From the NCBI GenBank assembly GCA_905197955.1, contig CAJKAR010000029.1, positions 1 through 64,000 on the forward strand: 64,000 nt of DNA. The letters run 5' to 3'. The DNA is from an uncultured Lentisphaeria bacterium (GTDB lineage Bacteria > Verrucomicrobiota > Lentisphaeria > Victivallales > UBA1829). Position 1 is the first letter of the stretch, and the number at the start of each line of letters is the position of its first letter. Below the pieces are notes generated by a model. That model was not told the DNA's origin. It searched no databases and saw only the letters and a program-made list of their open reading frames with translations. Below are positions 1 to 8,588 of the stretch, piece after piece. The translations under genes and the position numbers were made by a program.

Positions 1-69
1 GACCGAAGCAGGTCACAGACCTGCACCGTCGTCGCTTCGCGACTCCAATGTTCCTTCGGGGGGTTCTTT
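1..69. repeat. 69-nt direct repeat, copy A (left end may lie outside window)
   Basis: Positions 1-69 match 180-248 with only two visible mismatches (56 and 63), giving a 179-bp period. The unit holds a perfect 7-bp stem GCAGGTC-ACA-GACCTGC (8-24), a 5-bp stem GTCGC-TTC-GCGAC (31-43) and a CC-TTCG-GG mini-hairpin (53-60). No reading frame spans it. The copy begins at base 1, so the repeat may extend to the left. It could be an intergenic repeat family or structured 3-prime RNA beyond recR. Confidence 0.75.
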
Positions 70-148
70 TCAATTATGCAGTCGTATATTCCAGGCGTTT
101 TATGTTCTGTTTTGCACACTGTCGTATCTTTATGATGTTCTGACTGTT

Positions 149-180
149 TCGCCCTTCGGGCGACCAGCTTATTCAGCTGG
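149..180. repeat. Two adjacent perfect hairpins before repeat copy B
   Basis: TCGCCCTTCGGGCGA (149-163) folds as a 6-bp stem on a TTC loop. It is followed with no gap by CCAGCT-TATTC-AGCTGG (164-180), a 6-bp stem. The two hairpins of repeat copy B follow at 187-203 and 210-222. Four perfect stems in 74 nt is far more than expected by chance and points to selection on structure. Function unknown. Confidence 0.7.
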
Positions 181-248
181 ACCGAAGCAGGTCACAGACC
201 TGCACCGTCGTCGCTTCGCGACTCCAATGTTCCTCCGGGGGATTCTTT
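180..248. repeat. 69-nt direct repeat, copy B
   Basis: Second copy of the unit at 1-69, with the same stems at 187-203 and 210-222. The 110 bases between the copies are non-coding and hold two shorter look-alike stretches starting GTCGTAT (about 82 and 121). The copy ends 33 bp from the recR stop, so on the minus strand it would lie in the 3-prime untranslated region of the rimO-recR operon. Confidence 0.75.
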
Positions 249-281
249 AACATTGCTGCAAGCGTTTACATGCCGATGTGA

Positions 282-896
282 TTAGCTGAACTGAGTTCGG
301 CCATTGAGAGCGGCAGCAATCGTTGCCGGATCCGCATAACTGAGATCGGAACCTGCGGGCAATCCCTGAGCCAGACGACTGATTTTGATATTCTTGTCTT
401 TGAGCAGTCCGGCAAGATACACCGCGGTTGCCTGCCCCTCGACATCGGAACTCAATGCGAAAATTATTTCTCTCACTTCTCCTCGATCCACTTTCCGCAT
501 CAGAGGTTCAATGGAAAGAGAATCAGCCAGTTTGCCCTCCAGCGGAGCAAGACGTCCGCCCAGAACATGATAACGTCCCTTGAATGTCCCGCCGGCTTCG
601 ATGGTACGCATCTGCGGGAACTCTTCCACGACACAAATTACGGAAGGATCCCGCAAGGAAGAGGAACAGATCGCGCAAAGTTCATTTTTCCCGGAAGACA
701 TTCCTCCGCATTCCGGACAAATGCCGATCCGCTCTTTCAGCGTGGCAAGCGTCTCTCCCAGAATTTTCAACCGGGATTCCTCCCATCCGTAGAAATGAAG
801 AGCCATCCGTTCTGCGCTCCGTTTTCCCACTCCGGGAAGACCGCGCAGAAGTTCCATCAGTTCTTCGAGAGCCTCTGGATAAGCGGTATCTGCCAT
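282..896 (-). CDS. recR: Recombination mediator protein RecR
   Basis: 204 aa, the normal RecR length. RecR works with RecF/RecO to load RecA on gapped DNA. Visible parts in order: a helix-hairpin-helix near residues 20-33 (LPGVGKRSAERMA), a four-Cys zinc finger (C60, C63, C74, C77) and a Toprim domain from about residue 86 to 180. It is the last gene of the minus-strand run from rimO, 11 bp after ybaB; ybaB-recR adjacency is common in bacteria. No odd features. The hairpin-rich repeat region lies just beyond its stop. Confidence 0.96.
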   Translation of the reverse strand: MADTAYPEALEELMELLRGLPGVGKRSAERMALHFYGWEESRLKILGETLATLKERIGICPECGGMSSGKNELCAICSSSLRDPSVICVVEEFPQMRTIEAGGTFKGRYHVLGGRLAPLEGKLADSLSIEPLMRKVDRGEVREIIFALSSDVEGQATAVYLAGLLKDKNIKISRLAQGLPAGSDLSYADPATIAAALNGRTQFS

Positions 897-907
897 ATCG
901 GCCTCAG

Positions 908-1234
908 TTATCCGGGGAATCCCGGCAGTTTTATTCCGCCGGTGACATCGGTAAGACGCTTTGCCCCTTCCATTTTCACCTGCTGAAGCGCAGAGGCAAT
1001 CGCCTCCTGCACCGAAGATTCCAGAATCTCTTTGTTTTCCGGAGCAAGCGCAGCCGAAGCGATCGTGACATTTTTGACGATCATATCTCCGGACATCGTC
1101 ACTTCCACCAGATTCGAATGCGACGTTCCTTTGACTTCGATCTGAGCAAGCTCCGCCTGCATTTTTTTCATATTGCTCTGCATTTCGCCGAACTTTTTCA
1201 TCAGTCCGGCCATTTCACCCAACGATCCAAACAT
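908..1234 (-). CDS. YbaB/EbfC family nucleoid-associated protein
   Basis: 108 aa from the ATG at 1234 (MFGSLGEMAGLMKKF). An in-frame extension reaches 1327, but that would run into the upstream coiled-coil gene, whose stop is at 1239-1241; the internal ATG leaves a 4-bp gap and gives the usual family length. YbaB proteins are small DNA-binding dimers. The helical N-terminus rich in Met/Lys/Gln and the C-terminal LPGFPG end fit the family. It lies directly upstream of recR, its usual partner. The exact DNA role in this lineage is unknown. Confidence 0.92.
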   Translation of the reverse strand: MFGSLGEMAGLMKKFGEMQSNMKKMQAELAQIEVKGTSHSNLVEVTMSGDMIVKNVTIASAALAPENKEILESSVQEAIASALQQVKMEGAKRLTDVTGGIKLPGFPG

Positions 1235-1238
1235 AGTA

Positions 1239-4200
1239 TCAGTGACTCCCTGCGTTAAGTTTCTGTTCGAGTTCCAGATTCTGCGGCGCTCCAAGTTTTC
1301 TGGCGGTTTCATAGGATTTAGCCGCACTGGCGCTTTCGCCGCGTTCCAGATATGCTCTGGTCAATCCGAGATATGCTTCTGCGCTCTTCGGATTGGCATC
1401 TGCCGCGCGCCAGTAGTTCATCAGCGCTCCGGCGGAATCTTTATTATTTTCCGCTTTCCGTGCCATGCTCATAGCTTCTTCATAGCGTTTTTGCTCATGA
1501 GCGGACTGAGCAGAACTTGGTTGATCGGCGTTTTTCTCTGCGGCCTTTGCCTTTGCTTTTTCGGCTCTCTGCTTTGCCAGGCGATCAACGAGTTCCTTAT
1601 GTTTCGCCAGTTTCCGAGCCTCTTCGGCTTCCTGGGCTGCTTTTTTCTCCTGCTCCGCCGAAAGGATCCGGTCCGGATTCAGATTCTTGTAATCCTTGAT
1701 GGAAGAGAGTACCAGACGGAAACGCTGTTCCATTTCCACATTTTTCTCACGATAACGCCGAGCCGTATCATTGGCAACCAGAAGCTGGGTTTTCAGTCTG
1801 GCGACCTCTTTTCTCAGCGATTCGCCTTCTGCGACAAGCACATCAATCGCCTGATCCTTGCGGTGAATGGTCTGATCGCTCATTCCAGTCGGATCATCGG
1901 TCCACTGAAGCAGTTCCTTGCGCATGCGTTCCATTGTGATATTGGCTGTATTCAGCTGATTCTTGGAATCCAGGATTTCCTTGTCCAGAGCTTTGATCCG
2001 AGCAGCCAGTTCGTCGCGTTCTTTCGAGGTTTTCGTGTAAAGCGATTCGAATTTGGTGGCCGATTCAAGGAGTTCCAGATTTCTGCGTTCAAGAACGCCC
2101 TGCGGCTGCGGACGGGTCAGCTGCTTTTTCAGAGCTTCCGCTTCCCGCTGTGCCAGTTCCAGACTGGTTTTCAGTTTTTTGTTTTCCTCTTCGAGTTTTG
2201 TTCTGGCGGCTGTGAGATTCCTCAGAGCGGTTTCGAACTGAACTTTTCCTTCCCGGAGTTCCGTCACGGTGGCGGAAAGTTCAGCGATTTCTTTGGAAGC
2301 CGGGACACCGGCACGTTTTTTCAAACGGGCGATTTCCGCATTCAGCTGCTTGATTTTCTGGTCACGCTGACGAAGGAACTCATCGGTATTTTTCCCGGAG
2401 GCCAGAAGTTTCTGAATCTGCTCCTCGTTGTTTTTCCGCAGCATCTCGTTTTCCCGAAGTTCCGCGTTCAACATGGAGATATGCTTTTTCAATTTAGCGG
2501 ATTCCGTCCGAAGCGAAGTATTTTCATGAACCGTCAGTTCGATCTGTCTGGTTGATGTCTGTGGATTTTCCGCCATTTTCATCAGGCGGGCAACGGTCTC
2601 CTTGAGCGATGCAATCTCTATTTTCAGATTTTCATTCTCTTTCAGAGCCGAATTTGCATCCGCCGGCAGATTCCGATATTTCACGGTAAGCGCCTTCAGT
2701 TCCAGCACTTCTTTTTTCAATTTATCGTTTTCAGCCAGGAGCTGTTCGCTTCTGCCGGAAAGCTCCTTGAGTTTTGCAAACTCCCCGGCGAGTTTCCCGT
2801 TTTCCGTCCCGCCGATGGAGCGTTTCAAAGCATTCAGTTCCTGATTCAAGCGGGCATTTTCCTGTGCAAGCGCAGCGGAGGAGGGTTTATTGCCGAGTTT
2901 CTCCTGTGCGGCTTTCAGTTTTGCAACCTCCTGCTTGAGAGACTCGTTTTCCACCGAAAGAGCGGCCGCGGAAAAAGAGGCCTGATTGGTCCGGGCGACG
3001 GCCTGCTTGAAAGCTTCATAATCGTTTTTCAGTTTTGTATATTCTTCGGAAAGACGATTGCTGTTCTTTACGGTTTCCGCATATTTGGCGGCGGCCTCTT
3101 TCGCGGCGGCGGAAGTCTCTTTGAACGAGTTGTTTTCTTTCAGAAGTTTATTGCGTTCTGCATAAGCCTTTTCAAAATTCCGGCGCAGCTCTTCCGCGCG
3201 GGTCTTGAGCTTGGCGTATTCTGATGCAAGAGCGGTCTTGGCGGCAACAGCCTGTTTCAAGTCGTTTTCCAATCCGGAAGCCTGAGATTTCAAACGATCA
3301 TTTTCCGCGGCAAGAAGTTTTCCTCCTGCTGTCTCTCGTCCATAGCGCTCAATGGAGGCCTTCAGATCGGAGGACTCTTTCTGAAGGCGGATATTTTCGG
3401 CGGAAAGTTCCACGGTTTTCTTCTCAATCTCTGCGGATTTCGCCAGAGACTCCTTCAAAGCCGCCGCCTCTTTTTTGAGGGCAGCGTTCTCGCCGGAAAT
3501 TTTATCGGCATTGGCTTTCAGAGCGGCAAGCTGCTGCTCCATGCGCATTTTGATGGAACGGACCTCTTCCCGAGCTTTTTTAGCCTCCTCGGCAAGAGCA
3601 GTATTTTCCTGACGCAGTTTTGTCAAAGCCAGATCCAGTCCGGCGGCCCGTTCACCGAGCTGTTTCAATTCTGCTTCACGTTTCAGCAACTCCGCAGAAA
3701 GGGTATCCGACCGGGAGGCGGATTTCAGAAGTGTTTCATATTTCTGAGCGAATGCGGAAAGATCTTTTTTCAGACTGTCGCGTTCTTTCTGAAGCAGTTC
3801 CACAGTATTGCGGTAGCCGGAAGAGACTTTTTGTTCCGCCTCCAGCTTCAGTCTGGATTCTTCGGCGGCCTTCGCGGCAGAGGCCGTTTCGCCGGAAGTT
3901 CTGGAATAAAGCTCCTTCAGTTTAGCGAGCTCCTCGCTTGCGGCGGCATTGCTCTTCCGGAGCAGTTCCAGTTCCTTCATATTTTTGGTATTGAGGGTAC
4001 GGAGATATTCGTTATCTTTCAGGACGACATTGGCATTGTCCTGAATCCGGCGGATGTTCTCCGGAAGACTGATTCCTTCACGGATCTGGGAAAGCTGTCC
4101 GGAAAGATCATTGATTTTCCGGGTTGCATCGGCAAGACGTTTCTCCATTTCCGCCTTGTCGTTTTTCATCTCATTGAGCTGAGCAAGGAGTTTCTGATTT

Positions 4201-5039
4201 TCCGCCCGCACCTGTTTTGCCGCTTCGATGGCGGCGGTCAGCGTGGTAATATGCTGAACATTCTGTTTCAATGCCAGTTCCGCTTCGTTGCGCCGGCTCT
4301 GCGCTTCCGCTTTCTGAAGTTTCAGAGTTTCCATCTCCACGCGCATGTTTTTCAGCTGGCTGGTAAGAGCAGTGACCTTGGCTTTCTCTTCCACGATTCG
4401 TCTGTCTTTATCGGCGCTTTTATCGGCGCGGGCAAGACGGGCTTTCGCGTTTTCGAGCAGAAGATTGATGGCAGCATTTTTCTGAATCAGCTCGTTTTTC
4501 TCCCGAATTAGACTTTTGACCTGTTCCGCGGCCTTGGAATTCAGTTCAATCGAGCGTTTCAACGTGGCGATTTCCTTTTCCGCCTCAGCAAGACGGGCGC
4601 GAGCCTTCATGGCCTGTTCCACGAAATCTTCACGCTGCACCACCTGTTTCAGCACCGGAGCGGCCTTCTGCTGCACCGTGGGAGTTTTCGGCTGCGCGGG
4701 AGGTGTTTTGGTTCTTGCGGCCGTCTGCGCCTCCTGCACAAGATTGATGCGGCGCAGACAGAGATCTATCCGGTAACTGATCACCGTGCGGTTCCAGTCG
4801 GAGTCTCTTCTGCGGACCCGCTGGAACGCCTGCAGGGAAGCACGGTATTCATTCAACGCCTCCTCATAACGCTTTGCGATCCGCGCCTTTTCCGCTTTTT
4901 CATAGTGCGAGAATCCTTCGCGCCAGATTCCCCAGAGATCCTGGGAACGCGAGGATGCTGTACGGCTCGACTGCGCAAAAACCGGATCGACCGGCAGCAT
5001 CAGCAGCAGTCCCATAGCGGCCATCAGTCTGAATTTCAT
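1239..5039 (-). CDS. Very long periplasmic coiled-coil protein with C-terminal TPR
   Basis: 1266 aa and not a family I can name. Residues 1-22 form a signal peptide ending VFA-Q, so the protein is probably exported. A short helical region near 35-100 (EKAEKARIAKRYEEALNEY) resembles a TPR-like repeat. From about 135 to 1120 the sequence is almost unbroken heptad-like coiled coil rich in Glu, Lys, Leu and Ala, with recurring LKKE and ENARL blocks. The last 90 residues form one or two TPRs (AEAYLGLTRAYLERGE). It sits between hflX (3-bp gap) and ybaB (4-bp gap), so it is expressed with housekeeping genes. A structural or spacer role across the envelope is plausible but unproven. SMC-type ATPases were considered; no Walker motif is present. 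Confidence 0.85.
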   Translation of the reverse strand: MKFRLMAAMGLLLMLPVDPVFAQSSRTASSRSQDLWGIWREGFSHYEKAEKARIAKRYEEALNEYRASLQAFQRVRRRDSDWNRTVISYRIDLCLRRINLVQEAQTAARTKTPPAQPKTPTVQQKAAPVLKQVVQREDFVEQAMKARARLAEAEKEIATLKRSIELNSKAAEQVKSLIREKNELIQKNAAINLLLENAKARLARADKSADKDRRIVEEKAKVTALTSQLKNMRVEMETLKLQKAEAQSRRNEAELALKQNVQHITTLTAAIEAAKQVRAENQKLLAQLNEMKNDKAEMEKRLADATRKINDLSGQLSQIREGISLPENIRRIQDNANVVLKDNEYLRTLNTKNMKELELLRKSNAAASEELAKLKELYSRTSGETASAAKAAEESRLKLEAEQKVSSGYRNTVELLQKERDSLKKDLSAFAQKYETLLKSASRSDTLSAELLKREAELKQLGERAAGLDLALTKLRQENTALAEEAKKAREEVRSIKMRMEQQLAALKANADKISGENAALKKEAAALKESLAKSAEIEKKTVELSAENIRLQKESSDLKASIERYGRETAGGKLLAAENDRLKSQASGLENDLKQAVAAKTALASEYAKLKTRAEELRRNFEKAYAERNKLLKENNSFKETSAAAKEAAAKYAETVKNSNRLSEEYTKLKNDYEAFKQAVARTNQASFSAAALSVENESLKQEVAKLKAAQEKLGNKPSSAALAQENARLNQELNALKRSIGGTENGKLAGEFAKLKELSGRSEQLLAENDKLKKEVLELKALTVKYRNLPADANSALKENENLKIEIASLKETVARLMKMAENPQTSTRQIELTVHENTSLRTESAKLKKHISMLNAELRENEMLRKNNEEQIQKLLASGKNTDEFLRQRDQKIKQLNAEIARLKKRAGVPASKEIAELSATVTELREGKVQFETALRNLTAARTKLEEENKKLKTSLELAQREAEALKKQLTRPQPQGVLERRNLELLESATKFESLYTKTSKERDELAARIKALDKEILDSKNQLNTANITMERMRKELLQWTDDPTGMSDQTIHRKDQAIDVLVAEGESLRKEVARLKTQLLVANDTARRYREKNVEMEQRFRLVLSSIKDYKNLNPDRILSAEQEKKAAQEAEEARKLAKHKELVDRLAKQRAEKAKAKAAEKNADQPSSAQSAHEQKRYEEAMSMARKAENNKDSAGALMNYWRAADANPKSAEAYLGLTRAYLERGESASAAKSYETARKLGAPQNLELEQKLNAGSH

Positions 5040-5042
5040 ATA

Positions 5043-6413
5043 TTATTCCTCCATTGTATTTTCATTATTCCGGTACGAACGGGAAAACGGGGCAAAAAAC
5101 TCCGATGCGGAGTCTGGAATGCGGACTGTACATGCAAAAGATCCGTCATCCAGATAACGCCCTTCCAGCAGCGATGCCCGGGAATAGACCGCAGCAACGG
5201 CATCGGGCCGCCCCGGCGGGATCAGAAGATCATCTATCTCCGAACGTTTCTTCAAAAAAGCAATCAGTGCGGTCCGGAGACGATCCATTCCCTCGCCCGT
5301 TGCGCAGGAAATAAAGACTCCGTCGGGATCCAGAGAACGCATGCGGGTCAGAATCAGCGGATCTTTCTGGCGGTCGCACTTGTTAAAGACCGTCAGCATC
5401 GGCTTCTCCTGCGCCCCGAGTTCGGTCAGAACGGAGAGAGTCGTTTTCCAGTGTGACTCCACATCCGGACTGGAGATATCCAGCACCATTACAAGGAAAT
5501 CCGCCAGAACCGCCTCCTCCAGCGTGGACTTGAACGCTTCCACCAGACTGTGAGGCAGTTTACGGACAAAACCGACCGTATCAGTCAGCAGCAGTTCGCT
5601 TTTATTCGGCAGCACCAGCTTCCGGGTGGTCGGATCGAGTGTGGCAAAGAGTTTATTCTCCACCAGGGAAGAGGCCCCCGTCAGTGCGTTCAGCAGGGAT
5701 GATTTTCCCGCATTGGTATATCCCACGATTGCCGCAAGAGGCATTGCACGCCGGATTCGGCCCTTGCGCTGAATCATCCGCTGTTTGCGGACATCCTGCA
5801 ATTCCGTCTCAAGCTGAGCGATGCGCTGTTTCACCATTCGCCGGTCGTATTCGATCTGCTTTTCTCCTTCGCCGCGGGTTCCCATGGCTCCGCCGCGCTG
5901 GCGCGACAGATGGCTCCAGGCACGGGTCAGACGGGGCAGAAAATATTTATTACGCGCCAGTTCCACCTGAAGTACAGCCTCACGAGTCTGAGCGCGGTCG
6001 GCAAAAATATCCAGAATAATCTCCTGCCGGTCCACCACATTCGCCCGGGCAAGACGCTCCAGATTCCTCTGCTGGGAAGGCCCCAGTTCCGTGTCGAAAA
6101 CAATCAGTTCGGCACCCGCCTCCCGGGCCGCCGCGGCGATCTCCTCGGCCTTTCCGCTTCCCACATAGAATTTCGGATTCGGAAGACGAATCCCCGCCGT
6201 CAGCTCTCCAACGATCCGGAAGCCGAGTGTGGATACCAGTTCCCGCAGCTCTTCCAGATGTTCCCGCGCCTCGGAGGGATCCTCGCCGGATTCGATCACG
6301 CCGACCAGAAAAGCCCCGTCCTTGACCCGTTTTTCCGATGCGGCATTCTCCGCATCCTCCCGGGCCCGGGAAAACTCATCCATTTTTTCGGCTGTCAGAT
6401 TCTGTCTGCTCAT
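5043..6413 (-). CDS. hflX: Ribosome-associated GTPase HflX
   Basis: 456 aa. HflX binds ribosomal subunits and splits stalled ribosomes. The N-terminal HflX domain (residues about 35-215) contains the conserved KFYVGSGKAEEI and DTELGPSQQRNLE blocks and the RGGAMGTRGEGEKQ segment. The G domain follows: P-loop GYTNAGKS (231-238), G3 DTVGF (278-282) and G4 NKCD (about 342). Its ATG overlaps the pgsA stop (ATGA), indicating translational coupling, and the coiled-coil gene begins 3 bp after its stop. Confidence 0.95.
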   Translation of the reverse strand: MSRQNLTAEKMDEFSRAREDAENAASEKRVKDGAFLVGVIESGEDPSEAREHLEELRELVSTLGFRIVGELTAGIRLPNPKFYVGSGKAEEIAAAAREAGAELIVFDTELGPSQQRNLERLARANVVDRQEIILDIFADRAQTREAVLQVELARNKYFLPRLTRAWSHLSRQRGGAMGTRGEGEKQIEYDRRMVKQRIAQLETELQDVRKQRMIQRKGRIRRAMPLAAIVGYTNAGKSSLLNALTGASSLVENKLFATLDPTTRKLVLPNKSELLLTDTVGFVRKLPHSLVEAFKSTLEEAVLADFLVMVLDISSPDVESHWKTTLSVLTELGAQEKPMLTVFNKCDRQKDPLILTRMRSLDPDGVFISCATGEGMDRLRTALIAFLKKRSEIDDLLIPPGRPDAVAAVYSRASLLEGRYLDDGSFACTVRIPDSASEFFAPFSRSYRNNENTMEE

Positions 6414-7021
6414 GTATTTTCCGCATAAAGACTTTTGTTTTTCAGGAAGTAGCCCACTCCGGAAAGAATCGTTACAAGCGTCATAATCAGCAGAAGAATG
6501 TACCAGGTGATCCAGATTCCCTTCTGATGAATATCAAAAAGTCCGATCCATGCCGCGCCGCCGATCAGCAGCGAAACCATCTGAAGAATCGTCTTGATTT
6601 TGCCCCATTTGTCCGCCGAGATGACAACCCCCTTATGGGTCGCCAGCATCCGCAGTCCGGTCACCATGAACTCCCTCGTCAGAACGACAATGATGATCCA
6701 TCCCGGCATGAGTTTGTACTCCGCCATCATCACAAATGTGCCGACCACGAAGATTTTATCCGCAAGCGGATCCACCAATCGGCCGAAATCGCTTTCCAGA
6801 TGATATTTCCTTGCCAGAAAACCATCCAGCAGATCCGTCAGCGCGGCGAGAATCGCCACAATGTACGCGATGATATGACACACTTTCTCGACCGGTTCAC
6901 TGACCGTCGGAATAAAAAAACCGATGCTGTCCGACCGGATATTCGCCAGAGCCACAAACACGAAGATCAGCAGAATCCTGCTGAGTGTGATCCGGTTCGG
7001 GAGATTCTTCAAATTAGCCAA
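6410..7021 (-). CDS. pgsA: CDP-diacylglycerol--glycerol-3-phosphate 3-phosphatidyltransferase
   Basis: 203 aa inner-membrane enzyme of phosphatidylglycerol synthesis: CDP-diacylglycerol + glycerol-3-phosphate gives phosphatidylglycerol phosphate + CMP. The CDP-alcohol phosphotransferase signature D-x2-DG-x2-AR-x8-G-x3-D-x3-D is present, starting in DLLDGFLARKYHLESDFG and ending PLADK. Several hydrophobic helices flank it. The gene overlaps the end of rimO by 8 bp and the start of hflX by 4 bp, so it lies inside one operon. The paralogous enzyme PssA is possible on motif alone, but NRITLSRILLI near the N-terminus fits PgsA. Confidence 0.92.
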   Translation of the reverse strand: MANLKNLPNRITLSRILLIFVFVALANIRSDSIGFFIPTVSEPVEKVCHIIAYIVAILAALTDLLDGFLARKYHLESDFGRLVDPLADKIFVVGTFVMMAEYKLMPGWIIIVVLTREFMVTGLRMLATHKGVVISADKWGKIKTILQMVSLLIGGAAWIGLFDIHQKGIWITWYILLLIMTLVTILSGVGYFLKNKSLYAENT

Positions 7022-8366
7022 TTTCTTTCCCCTTGGATTTGATTGCTGTGATTTCCGCTGTAATATCGTATGCTTTTGCCGAGGTTACAAGTGCACGGAC
7101 AAAACTTCCCGGCACAAGATCCTTCGGCACCTTTTTCAGAACGATTCCGTTATCGATTCCGGGCGCATCCAGCATGGTTCTGCCAAGCCCTCTGCCCCGC
7201 CCCTCCAGGGAATCCACAATGGCATCGACCTCGGTACCTTTCAGTGCCCGGTTTGCCGCCAGCGAGATCTCCTCCTGAATTCCCATGAGCTGCTCATAAC
7301 GCGCCAGAGCGGTCTTTCGAGGAACCTGATTGCGGAATTCCGCCGCCGGAGTTCCTTCTTCCGGCGAGTAGTAAAATGCGCCCATGCGCTCGAATTTCTG
7401 TTCCTTCACGTAATTTGCGAGGGTATTGAACTCCTCTTCCGTCTCGCCGGGGAATCCGACCATGAACGTGGTGCGGATTGCGCAACGGGCCTCCTCGCGA
7501 ATCCGGCGGACCGCCTCGCGGGTCTCCTTTTCTCCAACCTTCCGCCCCATCGAAAGCAGGACCCTCCCGGCAATGTGCTGGAGCGGCATTTCAACGCAAC
7601 GTGCCAGATGTTCCGCATCGGCAAGCGCCCCCACCACACGATCTGTCACGGAAGCCGGATGCAGATACAGCAGTCGGAAAAGATAATCCCCCTTGAGCTT
7701 GTCCAGATCCCGGATCAGCTTTGCCGCAGCATCCTTCTCCTTGAAATCATGACGGAACGCGGTCGTATCCTGCGCAATGACGATCAGCTCCCGGACGCCG
7801 CTGTCGATCAGCGACTGCGCCTCCTTGAGCACCGATTCGGCGGAACGGCTCCGCAATGGCCCACGAATGTTCGGGATGGAACAATAGGAACAGCGATTGT
7901 CACAGCCGTCGGCGATTTTCAAATAGGCGTAGTGCGGCGGTGTGAGAAGAAGACGAGCCGTTTTATCCGTATAAAGATAGCGGGGACAGCCCGATGGCGG
8001 AACATAATTCTGATTCTGAAGAAGTCCCTTCAGGATTTTTCCCATCTCTTCGACGGAATCAATGCGGGTCCAGAGATCGACTTCCGGGAATTTCTCCCGG
8101 ACGGATTCCGCATTTTTCCATTCGACCAGACAGCCGGCGACAACCACTTTCCGTCCGCTTCTCTTCCGTTTCCACTTCAGCGCGTGACGAATCGTCTCCA
8201 CCGCTTCCTTTCTGGCGGAATCAATGAAGGCACAGGTATTGATCAGCATGAGATCGGCCTCGTCCTCATCCCCCGTGATTCCAAGTCCGCTGCAAAGCAG
8301 AGAGCCAGCGGCGATCTCCGTATCCACAAAATTCTTCGGACACCCCAGGCTCACAATCGAGACCAT
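7014..8366 (-). CDS. rimO: Ribosomal protein S12 methylthiotransferase RimO
   Basis: 450 aa from the ATG at 8366 (MVSIVSLGCPKN). The longer frame starts with a GTG at 8432, but RimO proteins begin just before SLGCPKN and a GGAGG lies 11 bp upstream of this ATG. A radical-SAM enzyme, it methylthiolates the conserved Asp of S12. The N-terminal UPF0004 domain supplies cluster cysteines C9, C45 and C79; the radical-SAM motif CDNRCSYC gives C155, C159 and C162; a TRAM domain ends the protein. Its target gene rpsL is at 24700-25101. First gene of the recR operon; a weak promoter may lie in 8433-8500. Confidence 0.95.
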   Translation of the reverse strand: MVSIVSLGCPKNFVDTEIAAGSLLCSGLGITGDEDEADLMLINTCAFIDSARKEAVETIRHALKWKRKRSGRKVVVAGCLVEWKNAESVREKFPEVDLWTRIDSVEEMGKILKGLLQNQNYVPPSGCPRYLYTDKTARLLLTPPHYAYLKIADGCDNRCSYCSIPNIRGPLRSRSAESVLKEAQSLIDSGVRELIVIAQDTTAFRHDFKEKDAAAKLIRDLDKLKGDYLFRLLYLHPASVTDRVVGALADAEHLARCVEMPLQHIAGRVLLSMGRKVGEKETREAVRRIREEARCAIRTTFMVGFPGETEEEFNTLANYVKEQKFERMGAFYYSPEEGTPAAEFRNQVPRKTALARYEQLMGIQEEISLAANRALKGTEVDAIVDSLEGRGRGLGRTMLDAPGIDNGIVLKKVPKDLVPGSFVRALVTSAKAYDITAEITAIKSKGKEIG

Positions 8367-8503
8367 GGCGGCCGGTTCCTCCATCGTTTTCACTGCAGAA
8401 AAATCCCCTGTTTCAAAACAAATTACAGTCACGAAATGTAATTTACACCCGAAATGAAAATTAGCAATAATGAAAGGAAAAATAAATTGAGCCGCCTTCT
8501 TCT

Positions 8504-8535
8504 CCGGAACAGGCGATTTTGTCGGTCTGTTCCGG
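8504..8535. other. 9-bp inverted repeat upstream of rimO
   Basis: CCGGAACAG (8504-8512) and CTGTTCCGG (8527-8535) are perfect inverted arms around a 14-nt loop, between the BatE terminator and the rimO 5-prime region. It may be a second terminator stem for read-through from BatE or an operator for rimO. No direct evidence separates these. Confidence 0.5.
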
Positions 8536-8575
8536 AAAAACAGAACGCCCGCGACAGGCCATCCCGTCGCGGGCG
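8536..8575 (-). terminator. Rho-independent terminator after BatE
   Basis: CGCCCGCGAC (8546-8555) and GTCGCGGGCG (8566-8575) form a perfect 10-bp GC-rich stem on a 10-nt loop. On the minus strand it is followed within a few bases by a T run (A run 8536-8540 on the plus strand). It lies 14 bp beyond the BatE stop. A TTTTT run at 8580-8584 on the other side may make it bidirectional. Confidence 0.8.
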
Positions 8576-8588
8576 CAATTTTTCAAAA

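Noticed and set aside
1..248. CRISPR array
   Set aside because: Only two long repeats, 110-bp separation and no cas genes; the unit is hairpin-rich but does not have the repeat-spacer layout.
1239..5039. SMC or other chromosome-segregation ATPase
   Set aside because: Coiled coil is extensive, but there is no Walker A/B or signature motif, and a signal peptide is present.
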